From Wenzhouxiangella sp. XN201 (GTDB lineage: Bacteria > Pseudomonadota > Gammaproteobacteria > Xanthomonadales > Wenzhouxiangellaceae): DNA of 64,000 bases. The DNA lies in NCBI RefSeq assembly GCF_011008905.1, contig NZ_JAAIVI010000017.1:496001-560000 (forward strand). Direction: 5' to 3'. The notes beneath the pieces were generated by a model. It saw nothing but the letters and a program-made list of their open reading frames with translations, did no database searches and was not told the DNA's origin. Positions 52,129 through 60,224 of this stretch are shown piece after piece (the first letter of the stretch is position 1; each line of letters begins with the position of its first letter). Position numbers and translations under genes: made by a program.

Positions 52129-52866
52129 TCAGGAACGCACGTCAGCAACGCCGCGTGCGGCCAGATGATCATCAAGGCGAATGCTGAAACTGTCCAGTTG
52201 ATCGGCGACATGTACGGTCGCGCGCTGCCAGTCCCAGAACAGGTCGTAGATTTCCCAGGCGGCGTTGCGCAGTTCCCGGTTGGCACAGGCCGCATCGAAA
52301 TCGAAGTTTCTGAGGGTCGGCACGCCTTCTTCATCGTAGGAGAGATCAAGGTGGCGCCACAGCACCTGGTCAATCACCGGCAGTGAAACCCGGACTTCGG
52401 TAACGAAGTGCTTGTAGTTGCGCAGCCCGCTGAACATGCCGGCAATGGCACTGCTAAGTTGTCGATCTGCCATTGCCGCCAGTGCCCCGGAGGCAAGCAT
52501 CTCTTCGTAAGTGCGCTCGACCAGCACCGCGGTACGCTGGTTTTGGTAGAAGGCGAAGGTCAGCCGGAAATCGTTCGGCTCGGCCAGCGCGGCGTCGCAG
52601 GCTTCCAGCGCCCGGAACGCGCGCAAAGCATTATCAGGGAGGCCTTTCGCGCGCTCCTGGATTTCAGCGATCTCGGTGCGCATGGCGCCTACGTCCTCGG
52701 CCAGCCGCACCAGGTAATTCAATTCGCGCTCGCGCAACTGGCGTTGTTCGTTCCACTCGGTCACCTGGAGGCCCACGAAGATCCCGGCGACCACGATCAC
52801 GAATTCGATGACGACGATGAACCAGTCCTGGCGGCGGATGGCGGTGGCGAGGCGGCGCAACAGCAT
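52129..52866 (-). CDS. DUF6090-like membrane-anchored protein
   Basis: This 245-residue protein has a single membrane helix near the N-terminus (QDWFIVVIEFVIVVAGIFVG), followed by LQVTEWNEQRQLRERELNYL and a long, mainly helical domain on the far side. This layout is typical of DUF6090-type proteins of unknown function. Its ATG overlaps the stop of the preceding NTF2-like gene by one base (TGATG), so translation is coupled. The frame continues upstream inside that gene and is not used. Confidence 0.8.
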   Translation of the reverse strand: MLLRRLATAIRRQDWFIVVIEFVIVVAGIFVGLQVTEWNEQRQLRERELNYLVRLAEDVGAMRTEIAEIQERAKGLPDNALRAFRALEACDAALAEPNDFRLTFAFYQNQRTAVLVERTYEEMLASGALAAMADRQLSSAIAGMFSGLRNYKHFVTEVRVSLPVIDQVLWRHLDLSYDEEGVPTLRNFDFDAACANRELRNAAWEIYDLFWDWQRATVHVADQLDSFSIRLDDHLAARGVADVRS

Positions 52867-53207
52867 CAGTCGTCGCTGACATCTTGCGCGAGAGGCGGCG
52901 TGTCGGGAGACTCGTCCGGCTCGACCGTCCACATGAAGTTGGCGAGTTTCCACACACCGTCGACCTTGACCACGTCGATCGAATCCACGCCGCAGTGAGG
53001 CCGCTCGCCATCCGGGCGGAACGACAGCGTGGTCCCTTCAGCAAGCTGAATCGCACGCCAGTCGTCCGTATCGCCGGAGGCGACCGCAGCAAATGCCTGG
53101 TCGATCAATTCGAGAATGGCCGCCCGGTCGCTTGCTTCGTCCTGTGCCGGCGCTGCTGTTGATAATAGGCAACCCAAGGCCAGCGCCAGTGCGTTCATGT
53201 TCTTCAT
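52866..53207 (-). CDS. Short exported NTF2-like protein
   Basis: This 113-residue protein has a signal peptide (ALALALGCLLSTAAPAQ). The first helix (DRAAILELIDQAFAAVASGD) and the last strands (CGVDSIDVVKVDGVWKLANF, MWTVEP) belong to an NTF2-like domain. The middle strands that normally lie between TTLSFRPDG and HCGVDS appear to be missing, perhaps 30-40 residues, so an in-frame deletion is likely. It is coupled to the DUF6090-like gene. Confidence 0.7.
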   Translation of the reverse strand: MKNMNALALALGCLLSTAAPAQDEASDRAAILELIDQAFAAVASGDTDDWRAIQLAEGTTLSFRPDGERPHCGVDSIDVVKVDGVWKLANFMWTVEPDESPDTPPLAQDVSDD

Positions 53208-53294
53208 TGATTCGGTCTCCCTGACCTGCCTGTCACGTGTGAGATTTTAAAACGTGAATAGCGTCACATCATAGCCGACTGACTTTGTGGGTAC

Positions 53295-53542
53295 AAAAAT
53301 CAGAAGACCCACAATTTTGCTGGCGGTATCTGCCCCCTCGTGCCCAGCTGGACTTCAGAATCTGCTGAAAATGGGGCCGAATTGGTCGCGATTTGGCATG
53401 TCGAGCATTCCGGGGGGCGCCTGAGACCGTATTCGGGCATGGGCTGGCGCCCGGCACGTTCCGGTCAACCGGAAGGCCCGATCGGGGGCTTGCTACCAGG
53501 GCCGCGGCTGTTTCTGTACAAATCGTGGGTGGCCTGGTTTTT
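53295..53542 (+). repeat. Long dispersed repeat E7 (about 248 bp)
   Basis: The termini AAAATCAGAAGACCCACAAT and AAATCGTGGGTGGCCTGG (plus a T-run) flank the long-type interior (GAATCTGCTGAAAATGGGG, GCTGGCGCCCGG, CCGGTCAACCGG). The stretch 53543-53808 holds no clear gene. Confidence 0.8.
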
Positions 53543-53808
53543 GTTCTTGGTCGTCAGCAAGATCTATGGATGGAATCCGGATCGAGGATCAGCCGTTCAT
53601 TGTCTCTCTGAGGATCCGAGAGGGCGTTGGGGAAGCCAATACCTTTTCAATCTGCGCCAAATCCATACTGGCGTGGAGATACATCGATGGCAGTAAATTG
53701 CTCTGAATTCCGATTTAATTGGCAACAGGCCGTCGATCAGCCGATCGGGTGAGATGATTGGTAGAGCGGAGCCCATGACGAAATGCAAGCCCCTAAATAG
53801 GATTACCA

Positions 53809-55704
53809 ATGATGAGATGCTCAGTTCTATTATGCGTTCTGGTAGTAGGCACAGTTCCGACGCTGAGCCATGCACATTCGCTAACGGATGAAGTCGAAGC
53901 GGCCGTTCGGGCCGAAGTCGAGGAACAGCATCGACAGGAGCAAAAGGCGTTTATCGAAGGCGATTGCGATAAGGTCGCTTCGTTCTTCAGCGACGAAGCC
54001 ACCCGTTATCTGGGGGGAAGACGAGTTAACTTGATGGAGGGTCTGGAGTTCTGCAGGAATCTCCCCCGACCGTTCGGGCAAAAGTCTGGCTCGCCGGAGA
54101 TCAACGATGCCTTTCACGTGCTCGCGGAAGATGCTGTCTATTTTATCAGGACTATCGATTTCCAACCCTCCGATGATGACCCGCGTTCATTCAAGAGGGA
54201 AGTGGTCACCAAGGTCTGGCAGAAGACGAATGACGAATGGAAAATCGTACACTTTCATTCTTCGGTGCATTCGGTCCAGGTTAAGGCTCAGGAGAACAGC
54301 AGCCCGGTGAATGCTGCGCTCCCCGATTTTTCCGAACTCGAGGACGGCTGGAACACGCTTCACCCTGGTGGCGAGACCACCTGTGCTCACGGGGACGACT
54401 TTCACTTCTTCACACGCGTGGCCGATCCTGATCGCCTGATGGTTTACCTGCATGCCGGAGGCGGGTGCTGGGATGCCAGGACGTGTGATCCCGAGCAGGA
54501 GGCTCTCAGGTACGCCTCGACGGTCGAACCGAAGCGCGATCCGGCTGGGATGAGCGGGATTTTCGATCTGGAGCATCCGGACAATCCCGTTGCCGGCTAC
54601 TCGATGGTGGCGGTGCCGGTATGCACTGGGGATGGGCGCCTGGGTGACCGCGACGTGACCTACACGCTGGAGTCAGAGTCCGGCGAAGCACGGCAGTTCA
54701 CGATCCACCACCGCGGGGTGACGAACACCATGGCCGCCATGGACTGGATCCGCTCGAATTTTGAGTCACCGCGGGAGATCTTCGTCGCGGGTAAGAGTGA
54801 TGGTGCGCTGGGAACGCCGTTCTACGCCAGTTTGCTGGCGCAGCATTACCCGTCGGCTCGTGTCGTCGGTCTCGGTGACGGACTCGGGAGCTTCGGCGAG
54901 GAGATCCCCGGCGCTGATCCGGGCCAGTGGGGTGTTCCCGAGGTCCTGCGTCGCCACAGCGGGTGGGAGCGTTTCGAGGGCGATATGGGAATGAACCCGG
55001 TCTACATCCACGCCGCGCACACCGCGCCCAACCTCCGGCTCTACCAGTTCGACCATGCGCATGACGCCACACAGCGCTTCTATCTGGAGCTTGCCGATGC
55101 CGAGGACCTCGACGTTCTCCGGCGCCTTCGGGCCAACCGTCGGATCATCCGCGAGCACGTGCCGGAGTTCCGGTCCTTCACGGTCGGCGGGTTTCGACAC
55201 ACAGTTCTGAACCAGGATCTGTTCTACCACTATCGATCGAACGGCCATCGCCTTCGCGACTGGGTAGCTGCGATCGTGGCGGGCGAGTCGGTGGCCTCGG
55301 TCGATTGTGGTGACGACTGCCTGCGGCCCGGCCTGGTGTATAACGAGGACGATCTGCGCATTGTCGAGCGGACGATCGAGATACTCTCTGCACCCGATGC
55401 CTGGAACCCACGGGATGTGCCCGGTGCCTGCCCCACGCAGGCCGACCGCTACAGCCTCCGCTGCGCCGGGGCACAGGCGGCGAAGGAGGTGACAGGCCGG
55501 ACCCCGATGGGCTCCAGGAATGTCCCGCCCGCAATTTTGGATGTGGTCTTTACGATCACCGAGCGCTTGCCGGCCCGCAATCGGCGTGCCAGCAATCCCT
55601 TCGCGTTGTTCAACAACCATCCCGGCACCACCGCCGCGGATATGCTCGCGGTGCTTGAGGAAGTGAGAGAACGAATCCGCACCAGTCTGGCCGCAAATCG
55701 GTGA
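53809..55704 (+). CDS. Exported NTF2-like domain fused to a pectinacetylesterase-family hydrolase
   Basis: This 631-residue protein has a signal peptide (VLLCVLVVGTVPTLSHA). Residues about 27-160 are an NTF2-like domain (AEVEEQHRQEQKAFIEGDCD, VTKVWQKTNDEWKIVHFHSS). From about 175 it matches the pectinacetylesterase/Notum family: LMVYLHAGGGCWDARTC, VPVCTGDGRLGDRDVTY, the nucleophile in FVAGKSDGALGTPFYASLL near residue 329, and YQFDHAHD. It should be a secreted carboxyl-ester hydrolase; pectin itself may not be the substrate. The NTF2 fusion is unusual. Cys pairs (CGDDC, CWDARTC) fit an exported protein. Confidence 0.85.
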   Translation: MMRCSVLLCVLVVGTVPTLSHAHSLTDEVEAAVRAEVEEQHRQEQKAFIEGDCDKVASFFSDEATRYLGGRRVNLMEGLEFCRNLPRPFGQKSGSPEINDAFHVLAEDAVYFIRTIDFQPSDDDPRSFKREVVTKVWQKTNDEWKIVHFHSSVHSVQVKAQENSSPVNAALPDFSELEDGWNTLHPGGETTCAHGDDFHFFTRVADPDRLMVYLHAGGGCWDARTCDPEQEALRYASTVEPKRDPAGMSGIFDLEHPDNPVAGYSMVAVPVCTGDGRLGDRDVTYTLESESGEARQFTIHHRGVTNTMAAMDWIRSNFESPREIFVAGKSDGALGTPFYASLLAQHYPSARVVGLGDGLGSFGEEIPGADPGQWGVPEVLRRHSGWERFEGDMGMNPVYIHAAHTAPNLRLYQFDHAHDATQRFYLELADAEDLDVLRRLRANRRIIREHVPEFRSFTVGGFRHTVLNQDLFYHYRSNGHRLRDWVAAIVAGESVASVDCGDDCLRPGLVYNEDDLRIVERTIEILSAPDAWNPRDVPGACPTQADRYSLRCAGAQAAKEVTGRTPMGSRNVPPAILDVVFTITERLPARNRRASNPFALFNNHPGTTAADMLAVLEEVRERIRTSLAANR

Positions 55705-55789
55705 GCGATGTGCCCTCAGGCCTGGTCCAGATAGCGCATCAAGAGCAAATCAGAGTATGAGGACGTCGGTTTCCAGAGCAATCTCCCGC

Positions 55790-56572
55790 TTAGTCGGCCG
55801 TGTCGTCCCTGTCCAGGAAATCGAGAATGCGCCGGTGGGCATCTTCAGCCACTTCGGCATCGTATTTCACGGCAACAAAACTGTCGCGAGAGGCGTTGCG
55901 CTGTCCCGAGAGACCGCCGCGAAACGCCTTGTAGTCAAAGCCGTGGTAGGTCTCCGGATAGATCACCCACTCCGCGCCGTTTGCTTCGCTGCGCGCCCGT
56001 ATGCCCGCGCACTCCGAAAGCGGCGTCAGCCGGTCCTCGGCACCCGCCAGGACGAGATAGTCGATGTGGACCGACAGGGATGCAAAGGGCGTGCAGTCCG
56101 GATACAGCGCCACGACACGATCGGCTCCGGCCCGGTCGCCCGCCAGGAACACGCCCGAGCCGCCGAGCGACCAGCCAACGAGGGCGATCGGGTCTGAAAG
56201 TCCGGCGGCCACGCGGCCCTGATCAGCGGCCAGCGCGATTGCATCTGCAACATCCTCCAGACGCGCACCACCATGGCAGGTTCGCTTCATGCCATAGGCG
56301 CTTTCATAGTCGGCGATCACGACGTGATGCCCGTGAGCCGACAGTCGTCGGGCGAGCGGACGCATCGGTTGGGTATGGTCCTTGTCCGAAACCCCGCCAC
56401 ATCCCGGCGCCAGAACGACGACGCTTTCAGCCTTGCCATCGGCCTGGAACGACTCGAACACGAAACCATCCGGAGCGGCTTCGGGCGGGCCATTGGCAGC
56501 GCAGGCGACCAGACCAAGGGCTACCATCAGGCCCAACCAAGTCCGCGCATATGACTGTGTTAAACGTCTCAT
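55790..56572 (-). CDS. Dienelactone hydrolase-like lipoprotein
   Basis: This 260-residue protein starts at 56572 (AGGCGG upstream) and has a lipobox (VALGLVACAANG). An alpha/beta hydrolase follows: VVVLAPGCGGVSDKDH, the nucleophile in ALVGWSLGGSGVFLAG near residue 133, the acid in LAGAEDRLTPL and the His in YPETYHGFDYKAF. It resembles the dienelactone hydrolase group; the lipid anchor points to periplasmic ester cleavage. The frame continues far upstream over another gene's start, which is not coding on this strand. Confidence 0.87.
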   Translation of the reverse strand: MRRLTQSYARTWLGLMVALGLVACAANGPPEAAPDGFVFESFQADGKAESVVVLAPGCGGVSDKDHTQPMRPLARRLSAHGHHVVIADYESAYGMKRTCHGGARLEDVADAIALAADQGRVAAGLSDPIALVGWSLGGSGVFLAGDRAGADRVVALYPDCTPFASLSVHIDYLVLAGAEDRLTPLSECAGIRARSEANGAEWVIYPETYHGFDYKAFRGGLSGQRNASRDSFVAVKYDAEVAEDAHRRILDFLDRDDTAD

Positions 56573-56606
56573 CGCCGCCTGATTATCGCTAACAGCAGCG
56601 GACAAG

Positions 56607-56654
56607 GGAAACCAGGACAACCGCGAATTGCAGGAAATTGCTGTCGTCCTGCTA
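56607..56654 (+). repeat. Minimal dispersed repeat E11 (about 48 bp)
   Basis: GGAAACCAGGACAACCGCGA and AATTGCTGTCGTCCTGC surround GAATTGCAGG. It lies between the divergent genes at 55790 and 56685. Confidence 0.65.
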
Positions 56655-56684
56655 TGCTCGGCGCAGTTGTCACGGACCTTGTCG

Positions 56685-58472
56685 ATGAAGAACTTGCTTG
56701 CAATCACGTTGTGCGTCATGTTTTCCGCGACGGCGGTCGCCGAATCCCCCGACGATGTCGGCCGCGCTGACACAGATGTCGACTTCACCTGGGGCGTGGA
56801 GATTCCGGTGCGCGACGACACCGTGCTCAATGGCACGCTGTACCGGCCCGACGGCTATTCGCTCGATGATGACGGGCCGTTGACGACGATAGTGACGATC
56901 ACGCCGTATATCAGCGATCGCTATCACCCCGATGCGCAGTATTTCGCCCGGCACGGCTTTGCGTTCCTGATCGTCGACACACGCGGGCGGGGCAACAGTG
57001 AAGGGTCGTTCAAGCCGCTGGATCTCGAAGACGGCCGCGACGGCCACGATATCGTGCAGTGGATTGCCGAACAGCCCTGGTCGAACGGCAAGATCGGTAT
57101 GCGCGGCGGCTCTTACGGTGGCTACAACCAGTGGGTCACGGCGCGCTATTTTCCCGAGAATCTCGATACGATCGTGCCGATTGCCTCGCCGTATCACGGC
57201 GTCGATTTTCCGATGAACGACAACGTGCAGTACCCGTACGTTATCCGCTGGCTGACGCTCACGGCCGGCGTGACGCCGCAGGGCCGCACGTTCGGTGATA
57301 ACGCTTTCTGGGAGCGCAAGTTCCTCGAGTATCACCAGTCCGGCCTGGCGTTCGAGGAACTCGACGTGCTTGTCGGCATGCCGAGCGAGACGTTCGACGA
57401 GTGGATCTCACGGCCGGTCATGGACGACTACTGGGCGGCACGTGTCCCGTCGGCCGATGAACTGGCCCGGCTCGACCTGCCCATCCTGACGATCACCGGC
57501 TACTACGACGGCGACCAGCCCGGCGCGATGCAGTACTACCGCGAACACATGCGCCATGGAAGCGAGGCGGCGAAGGAAAAGCACTACCTTTTGCTCGGCC
57601 CGTGGAACCACAGCGGCACGCGCATGCCCGCGCAGTCGTTTGGCGGCATCGAGTTCGGCGACAAGATGATGTTCGATGCCTTCGCGCTCGACCGCGACTG
57701 GTACCGCTGGACAATGGAAGACGGCGAGCGGCCGGAGTTCCTGCTTGATCGGGTGACCTACTTTGTCGCCGGCGCCAACGAGTGGAAATCGGCGCCATCG
57801 CTGGATGCGGTCGCCGATGACGAGCTCGTTCTGAATCTCGGCGCGGACCGCCCGAAGCACAATATCTATCAATCTGGCGTGCTGGCGCCCGAGCCGGATA
57901 CCGGCAGCGATTATTCCGAATACGTCTACGATCCCCTGGATACGTCCAGGGCCGAGCGCGGTACGGCCGACGACTACATCGTCGACCAGACCGAGGTGGT
58001 GATGACCCACGGCGATGGGTTGATCTTCCACACCGAGCCATTCGACGAGGCTACCGAGATCAGCGGCTACGTCCGACTGGAAGCCTTTATCGAGATGGAC
58101 GTGCCCGATACCGACATCGACGCCACGCTCTACGAAATCCGCGCCGACGGCAGCAGCATTGCGCTGGCCGGCCAGACGCTACGCGCGCGCCACCGCGACG
58201 GTCCGCGCGAGGTCCGCATGATGAGCCCGGGCAAAGTCGAGAAGCTGGTGTTCGACCGCTTCTACTGGTTCTCGCGCAAGATTGCCGACGGCAGCCGCCT
58301 GCGGCTGTTCATCCGGCCGGCCAACGGCATCGACAACCAGCGCCACTACAACGCCGCCAAACCGGTACACGAGCAGATCGCAGCCGATGCCCGCACCGCG
58401 ACGGTGCGACTGCACCACGATGAAGATCACCCAAGTCGACTCATCCTGCCGGTTGTCTCAAGCGATGGCTGA
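56685..58472 (+). CDS. Exported CocE/NonD-family (S15-like) hydrolase
   Basis: This 595-residue protein has a signal peptide (NLLAITLCVMFSATAVAE). The catalytic part has VRDDTVLNGTLYRPDG, VDTRGRGNSEG and the nucleophile in MRGGSYGGYNQW near residue 142. ITGYYDGDQPGAM supplies the acid region and LLGPWNHSG the His. The C-terminal beta sandwich (FHTEPFDEATEISGYVRLEA) is the X-Pro dipeptidyl-peptidase C-domain. Related enzymes cleave X-Pro peptides or acyl esters such as cocaine; the natural substrate here is unknown. Confidence 0.93.
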   Translation: MKNLLAITLCVMFSATAVAESPDDVGRADTDVDFTWGVEIPVRDDTVLNGTLYRPDGYSLDDDGPLTTIVTITPYISDRYHPDAQYFARHGFAFLIVDTRGRGNSEGSFKPLDLEDGRDGHDIVQWIAEQPWSNGKIGMRGGSYGGYNQWVTARYFPENLDTIVPIASPYHGVDFPMNDNVQYPYVIRWLTLTAGVTPQGRTFGDNAFWERKFLEYHQSGLAFEELDVLVGMPSETFDEWISRPVMDDYWAARVPSADELARLDLPILTITGYYDGDQPGAMQYYREHMRHGSEAAKEKHYLLLGPWNHSGTRMPAQSFGGIEFGDKMMFDAFALDRDWYRWTMEDGERPEFLLDRVTYFVAGANEWKSAPSLDAVADDELVLNLGADRPKHNIYQSGVLAPEPDTGSDYSEYVYDPLDTSRAERGTADDYIVDQTEVVMTHGDGLIFHTEPFDEATEISGYVRLEAFIEMDVPDTDIDATLYEIRADGSSIALAGQTLRARHRDGPREVRMMSPGKVEKLVFDRFYWFSRKIADGSRLRLFIRPANGIDNQRHYNAAKPVHEQIAADARTATVRLHHDEDHPSRLILPVVSSDG

Positions 58473-58514
58473 GTCTGGTAGAAGCGGAGTGCCTGGAAGC
58501 GCTGCAGTAGTTGC

Positions 58515-58557
58515 CGTAGGGCGGTTTCCGGTCCGCCGGCTGGCTGTGCCAGCCGGC
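58515..58557. other. REP-like double hairpin between convergent genes
   Basis: GTAGGGCGG leads into a small GGCGG/CCGCC stem, then a perfect ten-base stem GCCGGCTGGC/GCCAGCCGGC with a TGT loop (58535-58557). There is no T-run. The GTAG base plus hairpin recalls REP elements; a bidirectional transcription end is also possible. Confidence 0.45.
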
Positions 58558-58606
58558 TGTTGAATCACGGAGCTGTCTGGCGTCCGGAATTGGGTGTGTC
58601 CCGGTG

Positions 58607-59962
58607 TCAGTTCAAGGGCTTGAAATAGAGTTGGGCGGCCCGGGCGCCAATCTTGCGGCCGTGTTCCAGTCCCATTTCTACCGCCAGGCGGAAGTGATAG
58701 CCGACCAGAATTCGCGATTCACCGTTTTCCCGGGCGGCATCGGAAAAGCTGGAGAAACTGCGCCGGATCTCGGCCGGGCCGCCGCAATGCGTATCCGGAT
58801 CGGGAAGGCTCAGGCTGCAGACGTCGAAGGCCATTAGATCGGTGCCGAAGAACTGGCGAAAGGCCTCCGCGGCAGACGCGCCCTCCACGGCATGGGCCGA
58901 ATCGTAGTCGGGGATCGGCGGTGTCGGGGTCAGAGGCGTCCAGAGCGTATCCTCCACCGTCCATGGATTCCCGTCACTGCTCGCCGTCCGGATCGCTGTT
59001 TCCGGTCGCCAGTACCGGTAGTGGTACTTGGTTTCCATGGATCCGATGTAACCGTCGGCCATGGCGGTATTGAGAATACCGAACAGGCGCGCGTTCTCCC
59101 ACGAGTCCAGCCCGTTAGCCGTGGAGAGATCCCTGGCCAGCCGGTTCCAAGACAGCGGGGAGCTTTCGATCCAGAACAGCGCGATCTCGGTCTGATCCGG
59201 CGTGCGGTCGTGTCCGGTGGCATCGTTGCCGCCCAGGACCTGGACCTCATACAGATCTTCGGCATACTTTTCGCAGCGCCCGGAGTGCAGGTCCGGTGAC
59301 GGCTGTCCACAACTGACCGCGTACGGGGGTGGTGGCCGGAACTGGGCGGCATGATTCAGGACGAACGGCGTGACATCGCCCCATGCTGGTGCCGCGGCGA
59401 ACGGCAAACCCTCGGTAAACCGGTACTCGCCCGGCGCCGTGCCCTCGGGGAAGGCGAAGTCGAGAAACTCGGCATCCGCCCCGTCTCCGGTGCGAAGTGC
59501 CACGATCGAATCGGCCGCCTGTTGTCCGATTGAAATTCCGTCGGATTTGGCCGGGCCGTCGGGTATCGCCGCCAGCGCGTCTGCGTAGTAAGCGTCTGCC
59601 AGTGCCACCGCGCCGGGAACTGCAGCGGCGAATACATCGGGGATGCCGGGCAGTTCCGCCACCAGCACTCCGTGGGCTGCGGCGGCCACCGCGGCGTCGG
59701 CCGAGGCACCGGGCGCATGGCCGTCGAATGCATAGGGACGGGACCTGCGATCGATGGCGTTCAGGGCGTCGTGGATCGCGATATGCACCATGGCGTAGAT
59801 GCGCGATTCATGAAATGGATCCTGCGCCGGAGAGATGACCGCTGCCTTGGCGATTTCCCCGGCATTGGCATTCCAGTCGGTAACCGCGTCCGCGCCGGCC
59901 AGGTGCGGCCAGCCGGCGATGGCGATGGCGGTGAGTAGGTATGTGATTCTGAGTGGCTTCAT
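58607..59962 (-). CDS. Exported vanadium-dependent haloperoxidase-like (PAP2-superfamily) enzyme
   Basis: This 451-residue protein has a signal peptide (ITYLLTAIAIAGWPHLAGA). The vanadate/phosphate-binding residues appear in order: Lys and Arg in KYHYRYWRPETAIR near 300-313, PDYDSAHAVEGASAAEAFRQ (Ser-Ala-His) near 350, and SRILVGYHFRLAVEMG (Arg and His) near 420. Such enzymes oxidise halides with peroxide; related acid phosphatases use the same pocket. The substitution of Asp for the usual Pro-Ser-Gly before His (DYDSAHA) leaves the activity open. Confidence 0.88.
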   Translation of the reverse strand: MKPLRITYLLTAIAIAGWPHLAGADAVTDWNANAGEIAKAAVISPAQDPFHESRIYAMVHIAIHDALNAIDRRSRPYAFDGHAPGASADAAVAAAAHGVLVAELPGIPDVFAAAVPGAVALADAYYADALAAIPDGPAKSDGISIGQQAADSIVALRTGDGADAEFLDFAFPEGTAPGEYRFTEGLPFAAAPAWGDVTPFVLNHAAQFRPPPPYAVSCGQPSPDLHSGRCEKYAEDLYEVQVLGGNDATGHDRTPDQTEIALFWIESSPLSWNRLARDLSTANGLDSWENARLFGILNTAMADGYIGSMETKYHYRYWRPETAIRTASSDGNPWTVEDTLWTPLTPTPPIPDYDSAHAVEGASAAEAFRQFFGTDLMAFDVCSLSLPDPDTHCGGPAEIRRSFSSFSDAARENGESRILVGYHFRLAVEMGLEHGRKIGARAAQLYFKPLN

Positions 59963-60224
59963 GGGTTCCTCCGGTAGCGTTGAGTGCTTTGAGAGGGATT
60001 CCTGTGCGCAGGAATGTCGACTGTGCGCACTGGATTGTCCCTAAGCGGGGTCATTGCCCCGGAGAATCACTGTGAGGGGGCGGTGCCCCAAATGTCCTGA
60101 CGAAGCCCTGATATCGGGCTGATTTCAAACGGGATTCAGTATTCCTGGCCGGTGTGCGGGCCCTCCGTTTCCTTGATGCGCTGCAGGCGATTGTCAATCC
60201 TGATGGAACATTGATATTCTTCTG

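Noticed and set aside
53566-53706. Plus-strand 46-codon frame between repeat E7 and the pectinacetylesterase fusion
   Set aside because: It has an ATG and a plausible composition, but no ribosome-binding site and no recognised relatives.
9013-56654. Repeat copies as a CRISPR array
   Set aside because: Copies are kilobases apart with whole genes between, have conserved interiors rather than spacers, and no cas genes are present.
9013-56654. Repeat copies as integron attC sites
   Set aside because: Genes lie in both directions, core genes such as trp and EF-G are in the same tract, there is no integrase, and the expected GTTRRRY core sites are not consistently present.
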